Shown here piece after piece: positions 5,255 through 13,056 of a stretch of DNA of 16,280 nt. The stretch spans positions 1-16,280 of the forward strand of contig JAYWHK010000335.1 of the NCBI GenBank assembly GCA_043777755.1, written 5' to 3'. Position 1 is the first letter of the stretch; every line of letters begins with the position of its first letter. Both the position numbers and the translations under genes were made by a program. A model generated the notes under the pieces. The model saw nothing but the letters and a program-made list of their open reading frames with translations, did not search any database and was not told where the DNA came from. The stretch comes from CANHEE01 sp043777755 (lineage in GTDB: Bacteria; Bacteroidota; Bacteroidia; Chitinophagales; Saprospiraceae).

Positions 5255-8200
5255 TTATATTTTTATCAGTTTTACAGTTTCTTCTACATCTTCATTCTTT
5301 ATTTTCAAAAAATAAATACCGTTAGAAAAATTATTCAAATCAATTTCGTTGGTATTTTCACCAGTCAAAATGATTTTTCCATTGACATCAAATACTTGTG
5401 TTTGGTAAGATTTCAAATTTTTAGGAACATTAATTTGAAAAACACCTTCTGATGGGTTTGGGAAAACAGTTATCTTTTGACGCTCTATTTCTAGACTAAA
5501 TTCATTGTCAGAATCATTGTCTAAGTTGGTAGGTTTTGTCCCTACGCCATTTTTGATTACTTTAACAAATAAAACAACCAAACCACTACAACCCGTCGAA
5601 TCAATAATATATGGTACTTTCACACTGTAATTACCTGGCAAAGAATAAGAAAGTTTTACACTTTTGGGAATAGGATTACCTATAATTTTGGGATTGGCTT
5701 TCAAAATTGCAGGTTTTAAATTGTAAGTCCTTGATGTCCCAGCTCTCATCAATACAATATCGTAAGCTGTTACGTAGGCATTTTGGACTTGTACTGTTGT
5801 ACTGACACTTGTGCTACAGCCCGTTACTGTATTGGTCGCAACCACAGTATAAACACCTGCATTAGAAGCTGTTACATTTGGAATAGAAACACTACTACTA
5901 CTTGATGTAAAGTTATTTGCACCTGTCCATTGATATGTATTTGCACCAGAGGCACTCAGTGTCAATGTCGAACCTACGCACGCAGGAGAATTACTGCCAA
6001 TTGCAATCGTTGGTGGCATTGCTTGCGTAACAAGCACAGCATCAGAAGCGGAACAACCGTTTGTAGTATTGGTCACGAATAATGAATAAACCAAAGGTTG
6101 ATTCACAAATGGCACTGCCGTATTTCCACCACTTACGATACCGTTTCCACCAGTTGGCGTAGAAGTTGTCCATAAATACGTAAAATTCGACCCTGTACTC
6201 GACCCTGCTCCATTTAATTGAACAACAGTTGTATTACACGTCAAGAGCTTATCTGGCCCTGCATTGGCGATTGGAATATTGGCATCATTAATAACAATAA
6301 CACTTGCGAATTTGCTACAACCCGTTGTATTATCAGTGACAACTAAGGTGTATGTCCCTGCTTTGCTGACCGTTGGTGAGAGTGTATTTTGTCCACTTAC
6401 AAAATTTCCTCCGTTTGTTGTCCAATTGTAAGTAATGGCTGCTCCCGTAGTTGCTGTTCCATAGAGTTGAACTGTTTGACTTTGACAAGTCAAAAGTAAT
6501 GGTGTAGCGATACTTACTGTTGGCAGTGTATTATTGGCTGTTACTGTAACACTTGAAGTTGCAGTACAGCCATTAGATATATTTGTTACCAAAAAATTAT
6601 AAACTCCAGCTTTATCTACCATTGTTGTCAAATTTGTATTTGAACTTACAATATTTCCATTTGTAGTACTCCAATTATACGTAAAGTTAGCCCCAGTGCT
6701 TGAACCAGAAGCATTTAAAGTTACGTTTGGGTTGGTACAGGTCAAAACGTTTGGTGTTGCGATGTTTATTGTTGGAGGCATTTTATCCTCAGAAACTAAT
6801 ACAGTCGATGTTGATGTACAACCATTTTGACTTGTGACAGTTACTTGGTATGTTCCTGCATTTGCAACAGATATACTCTGTATTGAAATACCATTACCCC
6901 AAGAATAACTAACACCTCCACTTGCTGTTAAAGTAGTAGTTGGATTTGTACAGGTCAAAACCAAACCGCTGCTACTATTTATTTGTGCTATTGGTGGCGT
7001 ATTATTGGCTGTAACAATAACATTGTCCGTTGCAGTACAGCCACTTGCTGGATTTGTTACAGTCAAATAATATATTCCTACTGATGTTACTATTTGAGTG
7101 GCATTTGTAGAGCCGTTTGACCACGTATATGTATTTCCTGCAACAGCGACTGTGCCAATGGTTGCTTGTAGAATACCACAACCAATGCTTTGGTCAGCAC
7201 CAGCATTGGCAACAACATTGCCGTTGTTAGAAAGAACTGCTGTACTTGCAGATGCAGTACAACCATTAATTGTATTTGTAACTGTCAGCGTATATGCTCC
7301 CGCAATGCTTACGGCTGCAGGTGTCAATGCAGTGCTACTAAAATTATTAGGTCCAGACCAATTGTATGCAAAATTTGTACCTGTACTTGTACCAGCTGTA
7401 TTTAAAACTACAGTATTGTTCTGGCAACTTAGCGTTCCTGATGCTGTGACACTTACCGCTGGCGGTATTTTATCCTCAGGAACTATTGTACTTGTGGAAG
7501 CTATGCAACCGTTAATGGCATTTGTAACGGTTACAGTATAAGTACCTCCTACATTAATGGTAATACTTGCTGTATTTTGATTGGTTGGACTCCAAAAATA
7601 AACCAAATTAGAACCCGTTGCATTTGCTGTAAGCATTGGAGATGGCGTAAAGCAATTAACTGTTACAGGTGTAATGCTGCTTATCGCTGGTGGCATTGTA
7701 TTCTCACTAACTGTTGTATTTGCTACTTTTGTGCAACCTGTTGTTGCATTTGTAACTGTTAGGCTATAAGTACCAGGTTGATTGACAACTGGATTCAATC
7801 CTGTACTACTAAATCCAGATGGTCCAGACCAAGTGTATAAAAAATTAGTACCCGTGCTTGTACCAGTGGTATTCAATGTTGTGCTTGGTGATATACAAGT
7901 TAAAGTGGCTGTTGGTGCAATCACAGCATTGGGTTGTGTAAAGGCTGCTGTTACTGTAACAGAGGAAGTCGCAACACAAGCCGATGAATTGGTTACTGTC
8001 AGATTGTATGTTCCTGCTGATGTCACTGTCTGGGTTGCAGAAGTAACATTATTAGACCAAAGGTAAGTACTTCCTGCAACTGCGGCTGTTCCTATAGTTG
8101 CTGAAGGAAAGGTACAAGTCAAGAGTTTGTTAGGCCCTGCGTTGGCAGTACAAGGTGTAGAATTTATCCAAGTAGGAGGGATTTCATAACAAGCTCCTAC

Positions 8201-8932
8201 GCCCATTGCTCCTGTTGGAAGAATATACTCACCATCTAAATTTTGAGTATTGTTAAGATTATAAGATGCTTCTTTTGAACAAATTACAGCTCCTGTATTA
8301 GGGTCAAAAAATTCAAATTTTGCACTTGTCGTACAAACTGTCCCAACAGTAGGAAGGCTTACACAAGCACCATTTTTAAAAAAACCAAAACTCCCAGGAG
8401 AAGCTGCTAATGTCGAAGTAAAATTACCTGCCAATACATATATCGTACCCTGTCCGCATAAAGCACCTAAATTAGGATTACAACTTGCACCTGGAGCAAG
8501 ACTTACTCCATTGCTTGACATGATTACAATTACTTTACTATTGGGCGGTAATGGATTGGGTGCTACTGAAAAAACTGCTGCGCCACAAGCTCCAACACTA
8601 AAATTTAAATTAGCAGCTATTGAAGCACTTGATGTGAACACATTGGCAACAGGATGGTTGTAAGGCGCACCAGAATTTGGTGTTGTAGTATAATTGAGTC
8701 CGCTACCTGTAATTTGCATACCATCCCAAGAGAAGGGATTACTTCCCGTTTTCATGTAGACATATTCATTGAAGCCTTCTGGCTCGCAACAAGCATTAAT
8801 CATAATTTTACTAATTTCTGGTGTTCCCGTAGCATTGCCTGTAATCGACCAAGTAGCTTGGGAGTGAAGTGTTTTTATTCCAAAAACAAATAAAAATAAA
8901 TAAATGAGAAAAGATTGGAGGAAATTCTTCAT
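5255..8932 (-). CDS. Large secreted repeat protein with T9SS sorting domain
   Basis: The 1225-residue protein has four parts. Residues 1-25 form a signal peptide ending near LHSQA. Residues about 28-255 form a cysteine-containing N-terminal domain (IMINACCEPEGFNEYVYM), resembling the lamin-tail-like modules at the start of Bacteroidota surface proteins. Residues 261-1048 hold ten Ig/PKD-like repeats of about 70-83 residues. After a non-repeat linker, residues about 1153-1225 form a type A T9SS C-terminal sorting domain (VFPNPSEGVFQINVP ... NGIYFLKI). It is therefore expected to cross the outer membrane through the type IX system and be surface-attached or released. Each repeat has one Cys near the start (LTC-like) and one near the end (NGC-like), suggesting an internal disulfide. 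No catalytic domain is visible; adhesin or matrix roles are inferred. It appears to be a single-gene unit. Confidence 0.92.
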   Translation of the reverse strand: MKNFLQSFLIYLFLFVFGIKTLHSQATWSITGNATGTPEISKIMINACCEPEGFNEYVYMKTGSNPFSWDGMQITGSGLNYTTTPNSGAPYNHPVANVFTSSASIAANLNFSVGACGAAVFSVAPNPLPPNSKVIVIMSSNGVSLAPGASCNPNLGALCGQGTIYVLAGNFTSTLAASPGSFGFFKNGACVSLPTVGTVCTTSAKFEFFDPNTGAVICSKEASYNLNNTQNLDGEYILPTGAMGVGACYEIPPTWINSTPCTANAGPNKLLTCTFPSATIGTAAVAGSTYLWSNNVTSATQTVTSAGTYNLTVTNSSACVATSSVTVTAAFTQPNAVIAPTATLTCISPSTTLNTTGTSTGTNFLYTWSGPSGFSSTGLNPVVNQPGTYSLTVTNATTGCTKVANTTVSENTMPPAISSITPVTVNCFTPSPMLTANATGSNLVYFWSPTNQNTASITINVGGTYTVTVTNAINGCIASTSTIVPEDKIPPAVSVTASGTLSCQNNTVVLNTAGTSTGTNFAYNWSGPNNFSSTALTPAAVSIAGAYTLTVTNTINGCTASASTAVLSNNGNVVANAGADQSIGCGILQATIGTVAVAGNTYTWSNGSTNATQIVTSVGIYYLTVTNPASGCTATDNVIVTANNTPPIAQINSSSGLVLTCTNPTTTLTASGGVSYSWGNGISIQSISVANAGTYQVTVTSQNGCTSTSTVLVSEDKMPPTINIATPNVLTCTNPNVTLNASGSSTGANFTYNWSTTNGNIVSSNTNLTTMVDKAGVYNFLVTNISNGCTATSSVTVTANNTLPTVSIATPLLLTCQSQTVQLYGTATTGAAITYNWTTNGGNFVSGQNTLSPTVSKAGTYTLVVTDNTTGCSKFASVIVINDANIPIANAGPDKLLTCNTTVVQLNGAGSSTGSNFTYLWTTSTPTGGNGIVSGGNTAVPFVNQPLVYSLFVTNTTNGCSASDAVLVTQAMPPTIAIGSNSPACVGSTLTLSASGANTYQWTGANNFTSSSSSVSIPNVTASNAGVYTVVATNTVTGCSTSVSTTVQVQNAYVTAYDIVLMRAGTSRTYNLKPAILKANPKIIGNPIPKSVKLSYSLPGNYSVKVPYIIDSTGCSGLVVLFVKVIKNGVGTKPTNLDNDSDNEFSLEIERQKITVFPNPSEGVFQINVPKNLKSYQTQVFDVNGKIILTGENTNEIDLNNFSNGIYFLKIKNEDVEETVKLIKI
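5789..8152 (-). repeat. Ten tandem Ig/PKD-like coding repeats
   Basis: These bases encode residues 261-1048 of the secreted protein. Repeats begin near residues 261, 333, 415, 490, 573, 647, 719, 803, 887 and 972. Cys pairs are 273/319, 346/400, 427/476, 503/558, 585/632, 661/705, 732/789, 816/872, 899/960 and 985/1039. Linkers recur in a few types: xEDKxPP, TANNTxP and ANAGxxxxL. Repeats 2 and 4 share GTSTGTNF and WSGP, and are clearly similar at DNA level around 7330-7400 and 7790-7870. Confidence 0.85.
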
Positions 8933-8970
8933 GTAAAAGTTTTTTTATAAAATTAAAAAAATTAATGCCA

Positions 8971-8978
8971 CAAATATA
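8971..8978 (-). promoter_or_regulatory. Putative -7 box for the T9SS protein gene
   Basis: TATATTTG on the minus strand matches TAnnTTTG exactly and lies 38 bases before the ATG at 8932, just past the stop of the upstream gene (8984). No good TTG is seen 19-21 bases further upstream, so only the -7 half is supported. Confidence 0.4.
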
Positions 8979-8983
8979 TTATT

Positions 8984-9856
8984 TTATATATTATTATTTT
9001 TACTTTTTCTTAAAAAATAAAATAAACCCAGCATGATACCAAGCGAAATGAAAGCTGCATACCAAGGCACTTCAATATTTTCAATATCGGTGGCAATTTT
9101 TCCATCTTTGTTCATTTGGTACATGAGGAGTTGTGTGAAGTTATTGGCGAAATGTGCTGCTATCGCTACCCAAATGCTTTGTGTGAAATAAAACAAATAA
9201 CCCAATACTGCACCCAGCATCATTCTTGGAAAAAATCCTTCAAATTGAAAATGTATCGCACTGAAAATCGCTGCCGAAACCCATATCGCTACATGGTGAT
9301 TTTTATGAAAAAAATCGTGCATTTTTTGCTGCAAAACACCTCTGAAAATCAACTCCTCGCCTATCGCAGGAATCAATGCAATGACAATTGTATTGAAAAG
9401 AAACTCATAACTGTTTTCCATTTTGAGCAAACCTTTAAGTAAGGCTTCGGTATCATTTTCAAGGCTACGCATCCATTCTGGCAAAGGTAAAAGTTTGTTC
9501 AGGCTATACATATATTGTACAAATGGAATGGAAACCAGCATGATGGCAATGGCAATAAAAAAATCGTTGATACTTGCTAAACGGTTCAATGTCAAATGAT
9601 TAGTCCAATTTTTTTGGTATCTAAAATAAGTATATATCAAGGCTGGGACTAAAAAAGTGAGTGCGTTATTGAACAGTAAAATCAGTCGAACCAAGTTGCG
9701 TGTTTCGAGTGGTGTATTTTCATTCAAACCATTCAAAAGTGTTTGCAAATCAAGTCCATTTGCCATCGCAAGCCCTAAGCCGATGCCATTTCCGACAATC
9801 GCAGAAGCCATGACGATAAGCAATAAAATAAGTAATTCAAGTAATGGATTTTTCAT
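8984..9856 (-). CDS. CPBP family intramembrane glutamic protease
   Basis: The product is a polytopic membrane protein of 290 residues with about eight hydrophobic segments. The three CPBP (Abi/CAAX-protease-like) motifs are present: EE at 167-168 with R172 in GEELIFRGVLQQ; H202 in FSAIHFQFEGF; and H235 with N238/N239 in AAHFANNF. These form the glutamic-protease active site in the Rce1-related family. The frame stays open upstream to 9955, but that stretch translates a repeat element, and the natural start is the ATG at 9854-9856 (MKNPLLELLILLLIVM). Members process prenylated or peptide substrates, or confer bacteriocin immunity; the substrate here is unknown. It lies 115 bases downstream of the amidase gene on the same strand, across an inverted-repeat element. 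Confidence 0.9.
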   Translation of the reverse strand: MKNPLLELLILLLIVMASAIVGNGIGLGLAMANGLDLQTLLNGLNENTPLETRNLVRLILLFNNALTFLVPALIYTYFRYQKNWTNHLTLNRLASINDFFIAIAIMLVSIPFVQYMYSLNKLLPLPEWMRSLENDTEALLKGLLKMENSYEFLFNTIVIALIPAIGEELIFRGVLQQKMHDFFHKNHHVAIWVSAAIFSAIHFQFEGFFPRMMLGAVLGYLFYFTQSIWVAIAAHFANNFTQLLMYQMNKDGKIATDIENIEVPWYAAFISLGIMLGLFYFLRKSKNNNI

Positions 9857-9870
9857 AAATTTTAAAATTA

Positions 9871-9902
9871 TTGTATTGTTAAATTGTTGTATTGTTAAAT
9901 TG
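9871..9902. repeat. 16-bp perfect tandem duplication
   Basis: TTGTATTGTTAAATTG occurs twice without gap, at 9871-9886 and 9887-9902. The unit itself looks like two related 8-mers, TTGTATTG and TTAAATTG. It lies just upstream of the CPBP protease start and forms the left arm of a larger inverted repeat reaching to 9974. Confidence 0.85.
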
Positions 9903-9974
9903 TTCAAACGTAGGAAACCAACGCTTGGTACACTTAGTTGGCAACAATATAACAATCAAACAGTATAACAACTA
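9873..9974. repeat. Nested imperfect inverted repeat
   Basis: The reverse complement of 9873-9904 matches 9943-9974 at 25 of 32 positions, both being AACAATnTAACAAT-type sequence. Inside the loop, CCAAC (9918-9922) can pair with GTTGG (9937-9941), or CCAA with TTGG (9925-9928). The right end reaches the stop codon of the amidase gene (9972-9974), so its mRNA would end in this structure just before the CPBP gene. Confidence 0.65.
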
Positions 9975-11171
9975 TTTTGTAAGTCCTTCATAAAGCCAAA
10001 GTGCCAATGCAGTTCTGTTGTTTTCGAGTAAAAGACGTTGTAAATCAGCTTGATTGCGAAGGTTTCCGAGTTCTACATAAGCTGAAGTTGGGCGTGTTTC
10101 ACGCAACATAAAAAGGTCACGTTCTGTTACGCTGCCTTCGTAGGCACGACCTTTGGGATAGTTGTTAGCAAAGGTATTTTGTAAATTAATCGCCAAATTT
10201 TCGCTTGCTTCGCTGCCAGGTTTGAAATAAAAAAAGACATCTGTACGTTCTGATTTTCCACGAGAATCTACATGAACGCAGATTAATTTTTGAGATTTAA
10301 TGCCTTCTTTTTTATGTTTTTTAAACAATTCATTGATCACCACGGCACGCTGCGTTAAGCGTTTTTTTTGCCCTAAAGCCATTTCTTTGTTTGGATAATG
10401 AACTTCATCAGAGTCGCAAGGAAGATATTGTTCATTGCGGATACCATCGTTAGGGTCACGGGTAATCATATAGACAGTAGCTCCATTTTCCAAAAGCATT
10501 TTCGCCAAACGAATAGATACATCGTAAGCATATTCGTCTTCGCAAATCTTATTTTTTTTCCATTTTGCCATTGCGCCAGGGTCAGGCCCACCATGACCAG
10601 CATCAATATAAAACACCTTGTTTTTCAAACGATTAGAACGAACTTTAATGGCATCGTCTTCAAAAATAGATACGGCTTTTTTGTTGGCAGAAGGTTCTTT
10701 GTCTTCGATTTTTCGCTCCACGCAACCCATTTCATGAAAAGGAACCCAAAGGTCATTTCCCTTGACGAGTGCTTCTTTTTTTATTTTTTTAGCAAACATT
10801 TTTTCATTAAACTCTTCAATGCGTTTGGCTTGAGCGAGGTCGCTGATGTCAATGGAAGTACGAATACTTTTTCCATTGTATTCATATACTCTAATGGGTA
10901 TTTTGTAGGTTTTATTTTCCAGCAAAGGATCGTTTTCATCCATATCGTTGATGGTGTAAAATTGCTCAATGTTGCAATCAAAATCATCCAAATCAAAACG
11001 ACGGAGCAATGCAAAAACACCTTCGCCATCTTTTACCTTTGCTGTTAGGTAAAAAGGTGTCTGTGGTGGTGAATCTTGGGAAATGAAGTTGCCGCTACAG
11101 GCTGAAATTTCTATAAAAGAAGAAAAAATTAAATTTATGACCAAAAAAAAACAGATGTATAGTTTTTTCAT
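9972..11171 (-). CDS. N-acetylmuramoyl-L-alanine amidase, lipoprotein
   Basis: A zinc amidase (Amidase_3 family) that cuts the bond between N-acetylmuramic acid and the L-alanine of the peptide stem, used in cell separation and wall turnover. The 399-residue protein begins with a lipoprotein-type signal, with lipobox ISAC giving C25. Residues about 40-145 look LysM-like in part (VKDGEGVFALLRRF ... YTINDM ... LENKTYKIP), followed by a helical linker. The amidase domain spans about 184-398. Zinc ligands are H193 (DAGHGG), E211 (CEDEYAYD) and H300 (CVHVDS), and the catalytic glutamate is E367 (YVELGNLRN). All key residues are present, so it should be active. The start ATG at 11169-11171 lies 49 bases from the divergent ccmB start. 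Family context suggests periplasmic action while anchored to a membrane; the anchoring membrane is not determined. Confidence 0.93.
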   Translation of the reverse strand: MKKLYICFFLVINLIFSSFIEISACSGNFISQDSPPQTPFYLTAKVKDGEGVFALLRRFDLDDFDCNIEQFYTINDMDENDPLLENKTYKIPIRVYEYNGKSIRTSIDISDLAQAKRIEEFNEKMFAKKIKKEALVKGNDLWVPFHEMGCVERKIEDKEPSANKKAVSIFEDDAIKVRSNRLKNKVFYIDAGHGGPDPGAMAKWKKNKICEDEYAYDVSIRLAKMLLENGATVYMITRDPNDGIRNEQYLPCDSDEVHYPNKEMALGQKKRLTQRAVVINELFKKHKKEGIKSQKLICVHVDSRGKSERTDVFFYFKPGSEASENLAINLQNTFANNYPKGRAYEGSVTERDLFMLRETRPTSAYVELGNLRNQADLQRLLLENNRTALALWLYEGLTK

Positions 11172-11184
11172 AATAAAACGTAGT

Positions 11185-11192
11185 TACCTTTG
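11185..11192 (+). promoter_or_regulatory. Putative -7 box for ccmB
   Basis: TACCTTTG matches TAnnTTTG and lies 28 bases before the ccmB ATG at 11221, within the 49-base divergent gap to the amidase gene. The near-palindrome CCTTTGCAAGG overlaps it (11187-11197). The -33 region falls in the start of the amidase gene and has a T-run rather than a clear TTG. Confidence 0.45.
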
Positions 11193-11220
11193 CAAGGAAT
11201 TATATCAGAATCTAAAAAAT

Positions 11221-11874
11221 ATGCTCAACGAACTTTGGTTTTTACTAAAAAAAGAGGTAATGCTCGAATGGCGACAAAAGTACGCTATTGGCGGCATTTT
11301 TTTATATGTTGCCTCAACGATTTTTGTTGTTTATATTGCTTTTATCAAAGTACAGCCAAATGTGTGGAACGTTATGTTCTGGATTATCTCTCTTTTTGCA
11401 GCAATTAATGCCGTCGTAAAGAGTTTTGTTCAAGAAAGTGGCGCACGCCAATTGTACTATTATCAGTTGGCAAATCCGACGGCAATTTTACTGTCAAAAA
11501 TGATTTATAACATTGGTTTATTGTTGGTAATCAATGTTTTAACTTATTTTTTATTTAGTATTGTCACCGAAAATCCCGTTAAATTGGCTGACCAATTTTG
11601 GTTGGCGATGCTCTTAGGAAGTCTTGGTTTTGGGATTATGTTCACCTTTGTGGCAGCAATTTCTTCCAAAGCAAACAATAGTTCTACGTTGATGGCGATT
11701 TTGAGTTTTCCGATAGTATTGCCAATACTTTTGAGCTTGGTAAAATTCACCGCAAACGCACTCGGACTGATTACAGACACTGCAACTTATAAGGATGTTA
11801 TTATTTTATTGTCCATTGATGCTATTCTTTTGAGCTTGGCGTTTATTCTTTTTCCTTATATTTGGAGAGATTAA
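11221..11874 (+). CDS. ccmB: Haem exporter protein B, cytochrome c maturation
   Basis: This is the membrane subunit of the CcmABCD complex, which acts on haem handling for attachment to c-type cytochromes in the periplasm. The 217 residues have about six hydrophobic helices, and a typical CcmB opening MLNELWFLLKKEVMLEWRQKYAIGGIFLYV is split across 1-30, with the conserved E-x-R-x-K/R pattern (LEWRQKYA) before helix 1. GxRQLYYYQLANP (about 74-85) corresponds to the family's E-x-x-x-L loop region. The frame is open back to 11083, but that stretch overlaps the divergent amidase gene, so the start is the ATG at 11221. ccmC follows after 132 bases. The ATPase partner ccmA is not in the window, as is common when ccm genes are dispersed. 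Confidence 0.92.
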   Translation: MLNELWFLLKKEVMLEWRQKYAIGGIFLYVASTIFVVYIAFIKVQPNVWNVMFWIISLFAAINAVVKSFVQESGARQLYYYQLANPTAILLSKMIYNIGLLLVINVLTYFLFSIVTENPVKLADQFWLAMLLGSLGFGIMFTFVAAISSKANNSSTLMAILSFPIVLPILLSLVKFTANALGLITDTATYKDVIILLSIDAILLSLAFILFPYIWRD

Positions 11875-11882
11875 CTTTTTCA

Positions 11883-12005
11883 GCGAACAATTAACAACGA
11901 ACAGTTTTTATTATAAATTTATTAGTCATGTATTTAGCTTGAAATAATCAATATTTTCGATTAGATTTACTTTCGACTATTTACTTTCGACTTTCGACTA
12001 TTTTT
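11883..12005 (+). repeat. Seven-base phased repeats between ccmB and ccmC
   Basis: Two clusters of degenerate heptamers are visible. At 11883-11903 the units are GCGAACA, ATTAACA and ACGAACA. At 11964-12005 they are GATTTAC, TTTCGAC, TATTTAC, TTTCGAC, TTTCGAC and TATTTTT, running right up to the ccmC ATG. The period of seven and the sharing of unit endings (AACA; TTAC or CGAC) argue against chance. Slippage here could alter the spacing upstream of ccmC (inference). Confidence 0.65.
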
Positions 12006-12006
12006 T

Positions 12007-13047
12007 ATGAAACAATATTGGTGGAAAATTCTTTGCGTATTTATTTTTATTTACGTTATCGTTTTTGGGTTATTGATTCCCCTAAAACCAGCCATTGAGC
12101 GTGTATCAAAATCAACTGCAAAAGCGGGCGATACTTTGACACTCACGATGTATGGCTACAATACACTTTTCAAACAAGCAACAGACATTCGGGTTTGGCT
12201 AAAATTTGATTCGAGCCATGTCGTGGAAGGTCATCAATCGATGCTGAAAAGTGACCAAGAATTAACAGCGACTTTTGCTTTGCCTCGCTTTTTGCCGACT
12301 GATGCAAAAGTGCAAGAAACCACGCTGATTGTGGACAGTGATGTTGATGGTTCTTTTCCTTATCCAGGAGCTGTTTTCGTAACGCAAGATTCAATTGCGC
12401 CTACAAAAGCTGTTTTTTCAGATAAAATAGGTGCTTTGCACGCTACTCCTTTCACCAATTATCCTTTTAGAAATATTTTGGCAGAGACCATTCGCAATAC
12501 ATATTTTCATGTACCCCTTTGGTTTGCCATGATGATTTTGTTCGGAATTGCGGGTTATCGATCTATGCAATACCTCAAAAATCCAAAACAAAAATACGAC
12601 ATCAAAGCAGTTGCTTACGTAAATGTAGGAATTCTTTTTGGCGTATTGGGCGTAGTAACTGGTGCAATTTGGGCAAATTACACTTGGGGAAAACCTTGGT
12701 CTTTTGATGTGAAACAAAATATGTCAGCTATATGTTTGTTGATGTATTGTGCTTATTTTGTCTTGCGAGGCTCGTTTGAAGACCATGAAAAAAGAGCAAG
12801 AATCAGCGCAGCTTACAATATCTTTGCTTTTGTTGCTATGATTCCCTTACTTTTTGTAATTCCACGATTAAGTGATAGTTTGCACCCAGGCAATGGCGGA
12901 AACCCTGGTTTTGGAGGACAAGACTTAGACAATACCATGCGTATGGTTTTTTATCCAGCTATTATTGCTTTTACAATGTTGGGCGTTTGGATGGCGCAAT
13001 TGTGGTGGCGAAGTGCCGCTGTGGAAGAAAAGTTGAACGAGGAGTGA
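12007..13047 (+). CDS. ccmC: Haem exporter protein C / CcsA-type cytochrome c assembly protein
   Basis: A haem-handling membrane protein that delivers haem to the periplasmic chaperone for cytochrome c maturation. The WWD haem-binding signature is present as W222-x4-W227-GKP-W231-SFD234, and candidate axial histidines are H168 (YFHVPLWF) and H293 (SLHPGNGG), giving the H-WWD-H order of the family. Helix 1 is at residues 8-26. An unusual segment from about 30 to 150 rich in beta-prone sequence, with no hydrophobic helix, follows and should lie in the periplasm. Five more helices follow from about 168 onward. At 346 residues it is about 100 longer than proteobacterial CcmC, because of this insertion, which I associate with Bacteroidota homologues. 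It lies downstream of ccmB on the same strand and ends at a convergent terminator-like palindrome, so no ccmD or ccmE follows. Confidence 0.92.
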   Translation: MKQYWWKILCVFIFIYVIVFGLLIPLKPAIERVSKSTAKAGDTLTLTMYGYNTLFKQATDIRVWLKFDSSHVVEGHQSMLKSDQELTATFALPRFLPTDAKVQETTLIVDSDVDGSFPYPGAVFVTQDSIAPTKAVFSDKIGALHATPFTNYPFRNILAETIRNTYFHVPLWFAMMILFGIAGYRSMQYLKNPKQKYDIKAVAYVNVGILFGVLGVVTGAIWANYTWGKPWSFDVKQNMSAICLLMYCAYFVLRGSFEDHEKRARISAAYNIFAFVAMIPLLFVIPRLSDSLHPGNGGNPGFGGQDLDNTMRMVFYPAIIAFTMLGVWMAQLWWRSAAVEEKLNEE

Positions 13048-13056
13048 GCTTAATCT

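Noticed and set aside
7098..8066. Plus-strand open frames of 94-147 residues opposite the repeat protein
   Set aside because: They arise from the low-stop composition of the Thr/Ala/Val-rich repeats on the minus strand, and their valine-rich repetitive sequence matches that origin.
9857..9955. 33-codon N-terminal extension of the CPBP protease
   Set aside because: It translates the inverted/tandem repeat element (giving NNLTIQQFNNTI-like sequence), whereas MKNPLLELLILLLIVM at 9856 is a normal membrane-protein start.
10398..11048. 216-residue plus-strand open frame opposite the amidase gene
   Set aside because: It is antisense to an intact amidase with all catalytic residues; the phenylalanine-rich composition mirrors lysine- and glutamate-rich coding on the other strand.
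11083..11220. 46-codon N-terminal extension of ccmB
   Set aside because: It overlaps the start of the divergent amidase gene, and the family N-terminus MLNELWFLLKKE begins at 11221.
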